A stretch of DNA of 35,975 nucleotides from JACQXM01 sp964569425. Its GTDB lineage: Bacteria; Planctomycetota; Phycisphaerae; UBA1845. Where the stretch lies: contig CAZMVD010000030.1 in NCBI GenBank assembly GCA_964569425.1, forward strand, positions 1-35,975, read 5' to 3'. Positions 8,763 to 16,252 of this stretch are shown in pieces. A model generated the notes under the pieces. It had not been told where the DNA came from. It searched no databases and saw nothing but the letters and a program-made list of their open reading frames with translations. Numbering within the stretch: position 1 is the first letter of the stretch; each line of letters begins with the position of its first letter. Position numbers and translations under genes: made by a program.

Positions 8763-8792
8763 ATTATAGCCAGGCGATGAGGCGCGACACAA
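8763..8792 (-). promoter_or_regulatory. Sigma70-type promoter for the beta-helix gene
   Basis: Minus strand: TTGTGT (8792-8787), 18-base spacer, TATAAT (8768-8763), a perfect -10 box. It predicts a leader of about 60 bases before the TTG start at 8697. Confidence 0.65.
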
Positions 8793-8889
8793 ACGTCCGG
8801 ATAAGTAAAGTTCGCGGCCGAACAACCGTCAGGGAACGTGTCCGGTTCGACTTCGGCCGAGGGACCGATGAGTGTTCTCTCGCGGACGG

Positions 8890-11800
8890 TCAGCGCTTTC
8901 GTGCCGGGCGTCGAGCGGACCTGGCCGGCGATTTGCGGGCCGCGGAACGGGCGCCGGCTTTCTTTGCCGACGTGCCGTGGCGCGGCGACCGAGCCACCAC
9001 CTCGGCCTTGGGCTTGGACTTGGGTGAGAATCCACTGAGTGTGTGGCTGCCGTTGCGGATGGCGGCCTGTGCGGCGGCGAGGCGCGCCACGGGCACACGG
9101 AAGGGACTGCACGAGACATAGTCGAGTCCCGCCTGCTCGAAGAAGGCGACGGAGGGTGCATCGCCGCCGTGCTCGCCGCACACGCCCAGCTTGAGATTGC
9201 GACGCTGCAAACGGCCCTTGGCACAGGCCATCTTGACCAGCGTGCCCACACCATCGGCGTCGATGGTCTGGAAAGGATCGTGCGGGAAAATAGAACCGAC
9301 CGGCGCACTGCGTGGGAGCGACTGCCCCTTCGACGATGCTTGTACACCTTCGAGGCGCGCCAACGGCGGCGCCTCGGACAGGTAATCGGGCAGGAAGCGT
9401 CCGGCGTCGTCGCGCGACAGACCGAGTGTCATCTGCGTGAGATCGTTGGTTCCGAAGCTGAAGAACTCGGCGCTTTGGGCCAATGCGTCGGCCAACAGTG
9501 CGGCGCGCGGGGTTTCGATCATGGTTCCGACCAGATAGGTCAGCTTTCCGCTGCCTTCTCTCAGAATGGATTCGGCGACGGCGCGCGTGCGGTCGATGAG
9601 CAGACGCAGTTCGTTGCCGTCGATGCTGAGGGGAATCATGATTTCGGGCAGCACTTTGATGCCGCGTTGTGTGCATTCGACGGCGGCCTCGATGATGGCG
9701 CGGACCTGCATGTCGAGAATCTCGGGGAAGGTGACGCACAGGCGACACCCGCGGTGGCCGAGCATGGGGTTGGCCTCGTGGAGCTGTTCCACCCGTCGCT
9801 GAATATCCGCGACGGTGAGCAGTTGGGCTTCGAGCTTGGCGCGCAGGTCATGGTCCCACGGGGCGACGTCGGCCAGGCGCTGTTGCACGGGTGCATTGAG
9901 GTCGTCGACCACAGCTTGCTGGGCCTCGGGATTGTCGTGCCGCGGGAGGAACTCGTGCAAGGGCGGGTCCAACAGGCGAATGGTGACCGGCAGGCCGGCC
10001 ATCGCCTCAAAGATGCCTTCGAAATCGCGCCGTTGATAGGGCAACAACTTTTCCAGCGCGGCGCGGCGGCGTTCTTCGCTGTCGGCGAGTATCATCTCGC
10101 GCATGGCGCGAATGCGCTGTGGCTCGGCCGGGTCGAAAAACATGTGTTCGGTGCGGCACAGGCCGATGCCTTGGGCACCGAGTTCGACGGCCTTGCGGGC
10201 ATCGAGGGGTGTGTCGGCGTTGGCGCGGACGTGAAGGCGGCGGCGCTGATCGCACCAGTTCATCAGGGTGTCGTATTCGGGGGGGGCCGCCGGACGCACC
10301 AGGTCGATCACGCCGTCATAAATGGCGCCGGAAGTGCCTTCCAACGTGATGGAATCGCCGGCGCGCAGCGTACGCCCGTGCATGGTCATGGTGCCCGCGT
10401 GATAGTCGATCGAAAGCGCGTCGCAGCCGACTATGCAGCACTTGCCCCAGCCGCGTGCGACCACGGCGGCGTGCGACGTTTTTCCGCCGGTGGCGGTGAG
10501 AATGCCCGCAGCGGCGTGCATGCCGCCGACGTCTTCCGGCGAGGTTTCTTTGCGCACCAGAATGACGGTGGCGCCCTCGTGCGCGCGGCGCTCGGCCTGC
10601 TCGGCGCTGAAAACGACTTCGCCGCATGCGGCACCGGGGACCGCACCGATACCTTCGCCCAGCCGCCGCGCCGCGAGCTCCGCGGCGGGAACGTCGGGGT
10701 CGAGCACCGGGTAGAAAAGCCTTTCGACGTCTGCCGCCTGAACCCGGCCGACGGCCTGGTCACGGGAGATGATCGGCTTGGAGGCCGGCGCGACGTACTG
10801 CTTCGGGAGATAACCCTTCTTTGCCAGGCGACTTGCTTCGGCCTTGCCCATCAACCCTTTGGTGGCCTGTTCGACGGCGATGCGGAACGCGGCCTGGGGA
10901 GACCGCTTGCCCACCCGACACTGAAGCATGTAGAGCTTGCCGCGCTCGATCGTGAATTCGAGGTCCTGCATATCCTTGTAGTGCACTTCGAGCATGACGC
11001 GCACCGCCTCGAGTTGTTCGAAGACTTCGGGCATGAGGGTTTCCAGGTCCGACAGTTTCAGGGGTGTACGAATGCCCGCGACCACATCCTCGCCCTGGGC
11101 GTTGATGAGCAGGTCGCCATAGAATATGCTTTCACCGGTGGACGGATCGCGCGTGAAGCAAACTCCGGTGCCGCTGTCGTCGCCCATGTTGCCGAAGACC
11201 ATCTGGCAGACGTTGACGGCGGTGCCGGGCAGGCCGGTGATGTTTTCCACCCGGCGATAGGTGACGGCCTTTTCGGCCATCCAACTATTGAACACCGCGT
11301 TGATGGCTCCGCGGAGCTGCTCGAACGGTTCCTGCGGAAACTCCGATCCCACGTGCTTGCGGTAAATCACCTTGAAGCGTGCCACCAGTTCTTCCAGCTC
11401 CTCCGCGTTAACGTCGGTGTCGGCGATTTTCTCCGCCGGGGCACGGCCGAGGCGTGGGCGGGTAAGCGTGCCTTTGACCTCGTCAAAGGCATGGTCGAAC
11501 AGTTCGCGCGAAATGCCCATGGCGGTGGCGCCGAACATCATGATCAGCCGGCGGTAGGCGTCGAAGGCGAAACGGCGGTTCTGCGCGATGGTTGCGAGCC
11601 CTTCGACCGAGACATCGTTGAGCCCCAGGTTGAGAATGGTCTCCATCATTCCGGGCATGGAGCGAGCGGCGCCGGAGCGCACCGACACCAGGAGCGGATC
11701 GCGCGCGTGGCCCAGCTTTTTGCCGCAGACTTTTTCCAGCCGTGCGATGTGGGCGCGAATTTCCTTCTCCAAACCCGCGGGCCAGGTCTGCTCGGCTGCG

Positions 11801-12009
11801 TTATAGGCTGCGCACGCTTCGGTGGTGATGGTAAAACCGCCGGGGACCGGCAGCCCGATGCGGGTCATTTCGGCAAGCCCGGCTCCTTTGCCGCCGAGCA
11901 GTTCCTTCTGGTCGCCGCGACCGTCGGCCTTGCCGCCGCCGAAGAAATAGACCCAGCGGCGAGACTTGACCGCCTTCGCCGCGCCGGTTTGCCTTTTTGC
12001 CTTCGCCAT
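8890..12009 (-). CDS. ppdK: Pyruvate, phosphate dikinase
   Basis: 1039 residues. The enzyme interconverts pyruvate + ATP + Pi with PEP + AMP + PPi in the cytoplasm. The nucleotide-binding domain starts at WVYFFGGG (residue 19), has KGAGLAEMTR (41-50) and RSGAARSMPG (111-120); the phosphohistidine domain has GGKTSHAAVVARG with H513; the TIM-barrel has GLCRTEHMFF, the ETPRA and GTNDLTQM strings, and catalytic C944 in CGEHGG. Usual length is near 880. The extra length comes partly from a ~20-residue longer loop before DPFQTID (about 877-908) and a ~55-residue basic C-terminal tail (985-1039) rich in Lys, Arg, Ser and Ala. The start ATG 12009 has AAGGA eight bases upstream; the ATG at 12018 is too close to that site. 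It likely serves gluconeogenic or PPi-linked glycolytic flux. Confidence 0.95.
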   Translation of the reverse strand: MAKAKRQTGAAKAVKSRRWVYFFGGGKADGRGDQKELLGGKGAGLAEMTRIGLPVPGGFTITTEACAAYNAAEQTWPAGLEKEIRAHIARLEKVCGKKLGHARDPLLVSVRSGAARSMPGMMETILNLGLNDVSVEGLATIAQNRRFAFDAYRRLIMMFGATAMGISRELFDHAFDEVKGTLTRPRLGRAPAEKIADTDVNAEELEELVARFKVIYRKHVGSEFPQEPFEQLRGAINAVFNSWMAEKAVTYRRVENITGLPGTAVNVCQMVFGNMGDDSGTGVCFTRDPSTGESIFYGDLLINAQGEDVVAGIRTPLKLSDLETLMPEVFEQLEAVRVMLEVHYKDMQDLEFTIERGKLYMLQCRVGKRSPQAAFRIAVEQATKGLMGKAEASRLAKKGYLPKQYVAPASKPIISRDQAVGRVQAADVERLFYPVLDPDVPAAELAARRLGEGIGAVPGAACGEVVFSAEQAERRAHEGATVILVRKETSPEDVGGMHAAAGILTATGGKTSHAAVVARGWGKCCIVGCDALSIDYHAGTMTMHGRTLRAGDSITLEGTSGAIYDGVIDLVRPAAPPEYDTLMNWCDQRRRLHVRANADTPLDARKAVELGAQGIGLCRTEHMFFDPAEPQRIRAMREMILADSEERRRAALEKLLPYQRRDFEGIFEAMAGLPVTIRLLDPPLHEFLPRHDNPEAQQAVVDDLNAPVQQRLADVAPWDHDLRAKLEAQLLTVADIQRRVEQLHEANPMLGHRGCRLCVTFPEILDMQVRAIIEAAVECTQRGIKVLPEIMIPLSIDGNELRLLIDRTRAVAESILREGSGKLTYLVGTMIETPRAALLADALAQSAEFFSFGTNDLTQMTLGLSRDDAGRFLPDYLSEAPPLARLEGVQASSKGQSLPRSAPVGSIFPHDPFQTIDADGVGTLVKMACAKGRLQRRNLKLGVCGEHGGDAPSVAFFEQAGLDYVSCSPFRVPVARLAAAQAAIRNGSHTLSGFSPKSKPKAEVVARSPRHGTSAKKAGARSAARKSPARSARRPARKR

Positions 12010-12116
12010 CGTGATCATCCTTGCAGGTTGGCCACGGTCCACGTCAGGGCAGCCGCGTCCAACGGATGCCGGATGGGTGAACCGAATGATACTCTCCGCA
12101 TGACTGCGAAAGATCG

Positions 12117-12144
12117 ATGATACGGCGGCACTCGGCACGGTCAA
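12117..12144 (-). promoter_or_regulatory. Sigma70-type promoter for ppdK
   Basis: Minus strand: TTGACC (12144-12139), 16-base spacer, TATCAT (12122-12117). It lies between the recO stop and the ppdK start and predicts a leader near 100 bases. A second TATCAT at 12091-12086 lacks a partner -35. Confidence 0.55.
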
Positions 12145-12162
12145 TTCGGGGCGGTTGACGGG

Positions 12163-12981
12163 TCAGGGCCGACGGCGGTCGGCAACGGCAACGAGCTTGT
12201 CGGTCAGTCGAGGCTGGCGGCCCATGAGGTGAGCCAGGTGATAATCGAGGGTAGAGAACGCTCCCACGATTCCTGCGGTGCGCTGATCGGCGGCATGTGC
12301 GGGGTTGGGCACGTTGGTGCGGCGTTCCGCGGTCGGAAAACGGGTCGAATTCGCCTGTTGAATCATCGCGGAAACGCCTTGCAAAGCCTGCCGAGTCAAA
12401 ACGGAGACCTCGCGCTTCTCTACCTGTCCAGGTTCACAATGTCGGCAGACCATGCCCCCTTCGAACGACGAAAAATGGGTAATATCTGACGTACGATCGC
12501 ACCGCATGCACGATTCAAACCGCGGGAGAGAGCCGATCTCCACGAGCAACAGCCATTGGTAGGCGACCACGTCGGTCAGGACGGCTTCTGCCCCGGCAAG
12601 TGCGCTCCATGTGTGCACCAGTGCGTCGAATGCGCGGGGGTGTGGATCCCAGTCCTCGGTCAGGGTGGCGGTGATCTCGGCCGTGTACAGCGCGGCGTGC
12701 AGGCGCGGCAGCCGCTCGCGCAGGCCGGCGAAATGGTGGGTCTGCTTCCATTCAGTGAGATTTGCCAGTGTGGCGGCGCGCTCCTGGCGGGCGGAAACGA
12801 CCAGGCGCCCCACCTCAAGCAGATCGATCCCCGTGGCGAAGCGCGTTTTGGTGCCGCGGCGGAGTCCCTTGCCGATGGCACGGACCTTGCCGTGCTCCCT
12901 GGTGAAAAACACCAGGACCTGCGAGGTTTCGGAGTAATCCAACCGGGTGAGCACCACGGCGTTGTCGGCGATGGCGGACAT
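12163..12981 (-). CDS. recO: DNA repair protein RecO
   Basis: 272 residues, a little longer than the usual 240-260. The N-terminal OB fold begins with DNAVVLTRLDYSETSQVLVFFT and GKVRAIGKGLRR (32-42), both characteristic of RecO. A zinc finger follows at C158-xx-C161 and C179-xx-C182. RecO anneals SSB-coated single strands and works with RecR to load RecA in RecF-pathway repair. The start ATG 12981 matches the family N-terminus, though no strong ribosome-binding site precedes it. The C-terminal third (about 190-272) is weakly conserved. It sits 87 bp after the second SGNH gene on the same strand and in front of the ppdK promoter. Confidence 0.92.
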   Translation of the reverse strand: MSAIADNAVVLTRLDYSETSQVLVFFTREHGKVRAIGKGLRRGTKTRFATGIDLLEVGRLVVSARQERAATLANLTEWKQTHHFAGLRERLPRLHAALYTAEITATLTEDWDPHPRAFDALVHTWSALAGAEAVLTDVVAYQWLLLVEIGSLPRFESCMRCDRTSDITHFSSFEGGMVCRHCEPGQVEKREVSVLTRQALQGVSAMIQQANSTRFPTAERRTNVPNPAHAADQRTAGIVGAFSTLDYHLAHLMGRQPRLTDKLVAVADRRRP

Positions 12982-13068
12982 GGGGGCATGGTACGCGAAA
13001 ACTACGCGGCGGTTGAGCGGGCTGAATCCCTGAACGCGATCACGAGACGCACGACGCAGCGGCCGCCC

Positions 13069-14391
13069 TTACGGCGATGCGGACTCCCCCGCCTTATTGT
13101 CCGGCGTCTCGCTGCGGCCAAGCCATCCTTCTCTCATGAAGAAGTCGAACATCTCGCGGGCGGCGACCTCGTGGCCCTCGGCAGTGGGGTGTACGCGGTC
13201 GGGCATGATGGCCAGGCCTTCCCACCGCGGCGCGGTGTTGCGAATCACTTCCTCGCGCAGGCAGAGCGGCCGAAGCGCGGGCAGCAAGTCGAGAAACGGG
13301 ATTTGCTTTTCCTGCGCGAATGCCGCGAGCGTTTGCTGCGGGGGCGAGGAATCCGGCGCAAAGGGCGAAAGTTGGTCGGCATAAGGAAACACGACGATGC
13401 CAAAAGGAATGCCACGCAGCCGACACCGTTCGGCAATTCGGGACAGGTCTTTCAGCGCCATGGCCCAGGCTTCGCGGATTTCCGGCGCATCCGGCTCGGC
13501 GATCATCCGCTCGACGGAGTAGATGCTGCGGATGCGCTCCAGTTCCTGATCCACGCCGCTCAGCCGATTGGCCACGGTCGCGCGAAACATCTGAAACAGT
13601 CCGGACCAGTCCAGCGGCGTGGGGGGCACGGGGGCGATTCCGCGGGTCGGGCCGCCGAAGCGTTCGTGCTCGAAGACAGCGACCACGTCGTTGAGACAGA
13701 AGATGTGTACTACCGCGTCCGGCCGGAACTGGAGGCACTCGGATTCCAGCAAATCCAGTTGCTGCCAGGGCGCATAGCCGGGGACGGAACAGTTGATGAA
13801 TCGGACAGGCAGACCGGCATGTTCAACCAGCCCGGAGAGGCGACCCACGAAGCCCTCGTGCTCGTCAATTCCCAGGCCATAGGGAAGTGAATCGCCGAGG
13901 ATGACGATGCGAAGTTCGCCGGGCGACTTTTCCGGTGCGACTTCGGGGCCGCGGAAACCCTGGCTGTTGATGCGAACGGTCCTTTCGCCCACGCGCTCCG
14001 ACCAGCCCGGGCGGTTGGTCCAGCCGCGGGTGAGGTGGGCAGCGATCAGGCCGGGGCCGGAGATCGGCGGATAGCTGATGGACGCCAGGCGGTCCAGCGA
14101 CGCCAGCAGGACGAAGGGCATGGCCGCGAGTGCCAGGCGCGCGGCACGCGCGGAGGCTGGACGGTCCATCCGGAAGTAGGCCAACAGACCGAGGATCAGG
14201 GCGAACGCGGCCGCGTGGGCCGTCAGGGCGATGATCAGGGCGCGGAACTGAATGGGCGCCAGCTCGACGGCGAACAGACTCAGCCCGGCAAACAACGCGA
14301 GCAGCACGGTCACCAGGGCCAGGTAGACGGCCATCGCGGCCAGGCAGCCGCGCAGCCGGCGGGCATTCACCGCACCGTCGGCGCCGGTCAT
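13069..14391 (-). CDS. Membrane-anchored SGNH/GDSL hydrolase, paralogue of the one at 1424-2806
   Basis: 440 residues from ATG 14391 (a TTG at 14403 would add four). Three hydrophobic segments (about 16-40, 50-73 and 82-100) lead to a soluble SGNH domain: ILGDSLPYG (S168), CSVPGY (G205), FCLNDV (N234) and DRVH (D398, H401). It shares with the other copy the membrane layout, the LGDSL-x-(F/Y)G-x-G-(V/I)-(E/D)-E run, the RPD-x-VV and FCLNDV blocks and a similar length, so the two are paralogues. Unlike the other copy it is not among glycan genes: it lies 54 bp after the P5C dehydrogenase gene and upstream of recO. An acyl esterase or transferase acting outside the membrane is likely; the substrate is unknown. 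Confidence 0.8.
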   Translation of the reverse strand: MTGADGAVNARRLRGCLAAMAVYLALVTVLLALFAGLSLFAVELAPIQFRALIIALTAHAAAFALILGLLAYFRMDRPASARAARLALAAMPFVLLASLDRLASISYPPISGPGLIAAHLTRGWTNRPGWSERVGERTVRINSQGFRGPEVAPEKSPGELRIVILGDSLPYGLGIDEHEGFVGRLSGLVEHAGLPVRFINCSVPGYAPWQQLDLLESECLQFRPDAVVHIFCLNDVVAVFEHERFGGPTRGIAPVPPTPLDWSGLFQMFRATVANRLSGVDQELERIRSIYSVERMIAEPDAPEIREAWAMALKDLSRIAERCRLRGIPFGIVVFPYADQLSPFAPDSSPPQQTLAAFAQEKQIPFLDLLPALRPLCLREEVIRNTAPRWEGLAIMPDRVHPTAEGHEVAAREMFDFFMREGWLGRSETPDNKAGESASP

Positions 14392-14445
14392 GGGGTTGAA
14401 CAAACGGCGCGTGCCAGGCTCGATTCCCGATCCATCATCCGCACC

Positions 14446-15996
14446 CTACCAGCGCTCGCAGATGCTCTTGCCCTGGAGAAACAGGGGAAGATAGTCGCGT
14501 CCGCCGGCCTTGGAATCGGTCCCTGACATGTTGAAACCGCCAAAGGGCTGCACGTCGACCAGTGCCCCGGTGCATTTGCGGTTGAAGTATAGGTTGCCCA
14601 CGTGGAACTCGTGGCGGGCGCGCTCCAGGCGCATGCGATCGTTGGAGAAGAGCGCGCCGGTGAGGCCGTATTCCGTCCCGTTGGCGATGCGCAGGCCCTC
14701 GTCGAAATCCTTGCACGGGACGACCGCCAGGACGGGCCCGAAGATCTCCTCCTGTGCGATTCGCGCCGTGGGCGAAACGCCTTCGATGATGGTGGGCGGG
14801 ATGAAGTACCCGTTTGCGGGCACCTTGGTTTCGCCGAGGACCATTTTCCCTTCGCCCTTGCCGACCTTGATGTACTCATTGATCTTGGCGTGGGCGGCGG
14901 AGTCAATCACCGCGCCCATATAGAAGTTCTCCGGCGTCACGGTATCGCCCACAGTCAGCCCGCGGGCGCGGGCCACCACGCGATCGAGCAGGTCCTTGTA
15001 AATGTCCTGGTGAGCGATCAACCGGCTGCACGCCGAGCACTTCTGCCCCTGGAACCCGAAGGCCGAGGCGACCGCAGCCTCAGCCGCGGCGGCCACGTCC
15101 GCGGTTTCGTCGACCACGATGCAGTCCTTGCCGCCCATTTCCAGCACGGTGCGCTTGAGCCAGATCTGCCCTTTGTGCACCTTGGCGGCTTTTTCGAAGA
15201 TGCCCACGCCCACGTCGCGCGATCCGGTGAACGAGATGAAGCGGGTCTGGGGGTGGCACACCATCACGTCGCCCACGCTGGCGCCGGGGCCGGGAACGAA
15301 GTTCAGCACGTTCTTCGGCAGGCCCGCCTCGTGGAGAATTTCCACCAACTTGGCGGCGATGACCGGCGACGTGCTCGCGGGCTTGAGGCAGACGGTGTTG
15401 CCGGTGACCAGCGCCGCGGTGGTCATGCCGCAACAAATGGCCAGGGGGAAATTCCACGGGGGAATGACCACGCCGACGCCCAGCGGCATATAACGCACTT
15501 CGTTCTCTTCACCGGCGAATGGCGTGGTGGGATGCGACCCGCCGAGGCGCATCATCTCTCGCGCGTAGAACTCCATGAAGTCGATCGCCTCGCAGGTATC
15601 CGCGTAGGCCTCGATCCAACTCTTGCTGGTTTCGTAGCACATCCAGGCGGACATTTCGTACACGCGGCGGCGCATGATCGCCGCCGCCTTGACCAGGATG
15701 CGAGCGCGCGCATCGGGATCGACGCGGCTCCAGGAAAGAAATGCATCGGCGGCGCCGCGGACCGCCTTGTCCGCCAGGTCGGCGTTCGCCTTGCTCATGC
15801 GACCAACGACTCGCTTCGGATCGGCCGGGGAGACCGAATCGAACGATTCGCCGGTTTTGACCGCTTCCCCGTTGATCCACAGCGGATATGACCGTCCGAG
15901 TTCAGCGTGCACTTGCTGAAGCGCGGCCAGCATTCGCTCACGCGGCTGCGGCTGGTTGAAGTCGACGTAGGGTTCGGGAGCAAATGGCATCAACAT
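14446..15996 (-). CDS. pruA: L-glutamate gamma-semialdehyde (1-pyrroline-5-carboxylate) dehydrogenase
   Basis: 516 residues, the length of RocA/PruA-type single-domain P5C dehydrogenases. It oxidises glutamate semialdehyde (from P5C) to glutamate with NAD+, the second step of proline breakdown. Visible active-site elements: PWNFP with N182, FTGSRDVG (256-263), LEMGGKD with E286, and GQKCSACSR with catalytic C320; the RocA-type N-terminus (PFAPEPYVDF) is present. The ATG at 15996 has AAGGGG six bases upstream. The frame is open to 16098, but that part is the leader. A promoter lies at 16130-16159 and the ~125-base leader has a CCGGAG/CTCCGG hairpin (16037-16052). No proline dehydrogenase gene is in the window; ProC lies 2.5 kb away. 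Confidence 0.93.
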   Translation of the reverse strand: MLMPFAPEPYVDFNQPQPRERMLAALQQVHAELGRSYPLWINGEAVKTGESFDSVSPADPKRVVGRMSKANADLADKAVRGAADAFLSWSRVDPDARARILVKAAAIMRRRVYEMSAWMCYETSKSWIEAYADTCEAIDFMEFYAREMMRLGGSHPTTPFAGEENEVRYMPLGVGVVIPPWNFPLAICCGMTTAALVTGNTVCLKPASTSPVIAAKLVEILHEAGLPKNVLNFVPGPGASVGDVMVCHPQTRFISFTGSRDVGVGIFEKAAKVHKGQIWLKRTVLEMGGKDCIVVDETADVAAAAEAAVASAFGFQGQKCSACSRLIAHQDIYKDLLDRVVARARGLTVGDTVTPENFYMGAVIDSAAHAKINEYIKVGKGEGKMVLGETKVPANGYFIPPTIIEGVSPTARIAQEEIFGPVLAVVPCKDFDEGLRIANGTEYGLTGALFSNDRMRLERARHEFHVGNLYFNRKCTGALVDVQPFGGFNMSGTDSKAGGRDYLPLFLQGKSICERW

Positions 15997-16129
15997 GGCA
16001 TTCCCCTTCGCTGGTCTGGAAACTCGGACAGGTCGCCCGGAGCGCCCTCCGGCGCTGCCTGGAATCGGGTCAACCTGCGTCCCGGCGTAGCGCCGCAACC
16101 ACGCTCCCGCAGCGCATCGCCGAGCCCTT

Positions 16130-16159
16130 TTTATATGCGACGATCAGCCAAACTGCCAG
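16130..16159 (-). promoter_or_regulatory. Probable promoter for the P5C dehydrogenase gene
   Basis: Minus strand: CTGGCA (16159-16154), 18-base spacer, TATAAA (16135-16130). The -10 box stands out in GC-rich DNA; the -35 matches at four of six bases. The predicted leader is about 125 bases. Confidence 0.45.
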
Positions 16160-16227
16160 TCGGTCGGCCGAAGGGGTGGGTACATCGAGCGTGGCGATCA
16201 ACCGGTCTTTTGGACAGGAAAGTTTTT

Positions 16228-16244
16228 GCGCCGCCACGCGGCGC
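16228..16244 (-). terminator. GC-rich hairpin just after the subtilase stop (no U-tract)
   Basis: GCGCCGC-cac-GCGGCGC on the plus strand, a perfect 7-bp stem with a 3-base loop, 8 bp downstream of the subtilase stop (16253-16255). On the subtilase's own strand the hairpin is followed by AAAAA, not U, so it is not a textbook terminator in either direction. Confidence 0.4.
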
Positions 16245-16252
16245 GCGGGGCG

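Noticed and set aside
9043..12120. A 1025-residue open frame on the plus strand, antisense to ppdK
   Set aside because: It is the mirror of a GC-rich gene whose third-codon positions avoid stops on the other strand. Its sequence has no recognisable motif, while the minus strand encodes a complete PPDK.
12556..15891. Long plus-strand frames opposite recO, the second SGNH gene and the P5C dehydrogenase gene
   Set aside because: Biased His/Gly/Arg composition, no ribosome-binding sites, and full family matches on the opposite strand.
16219..16244. Hairpin with an adjacent T-run read as an intrinsic terminator
   Set aside because: The T-run precedes the hairpin on the plus strand, so neither strand has the hairpin-then-U order. 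I list it only as a hairpin.
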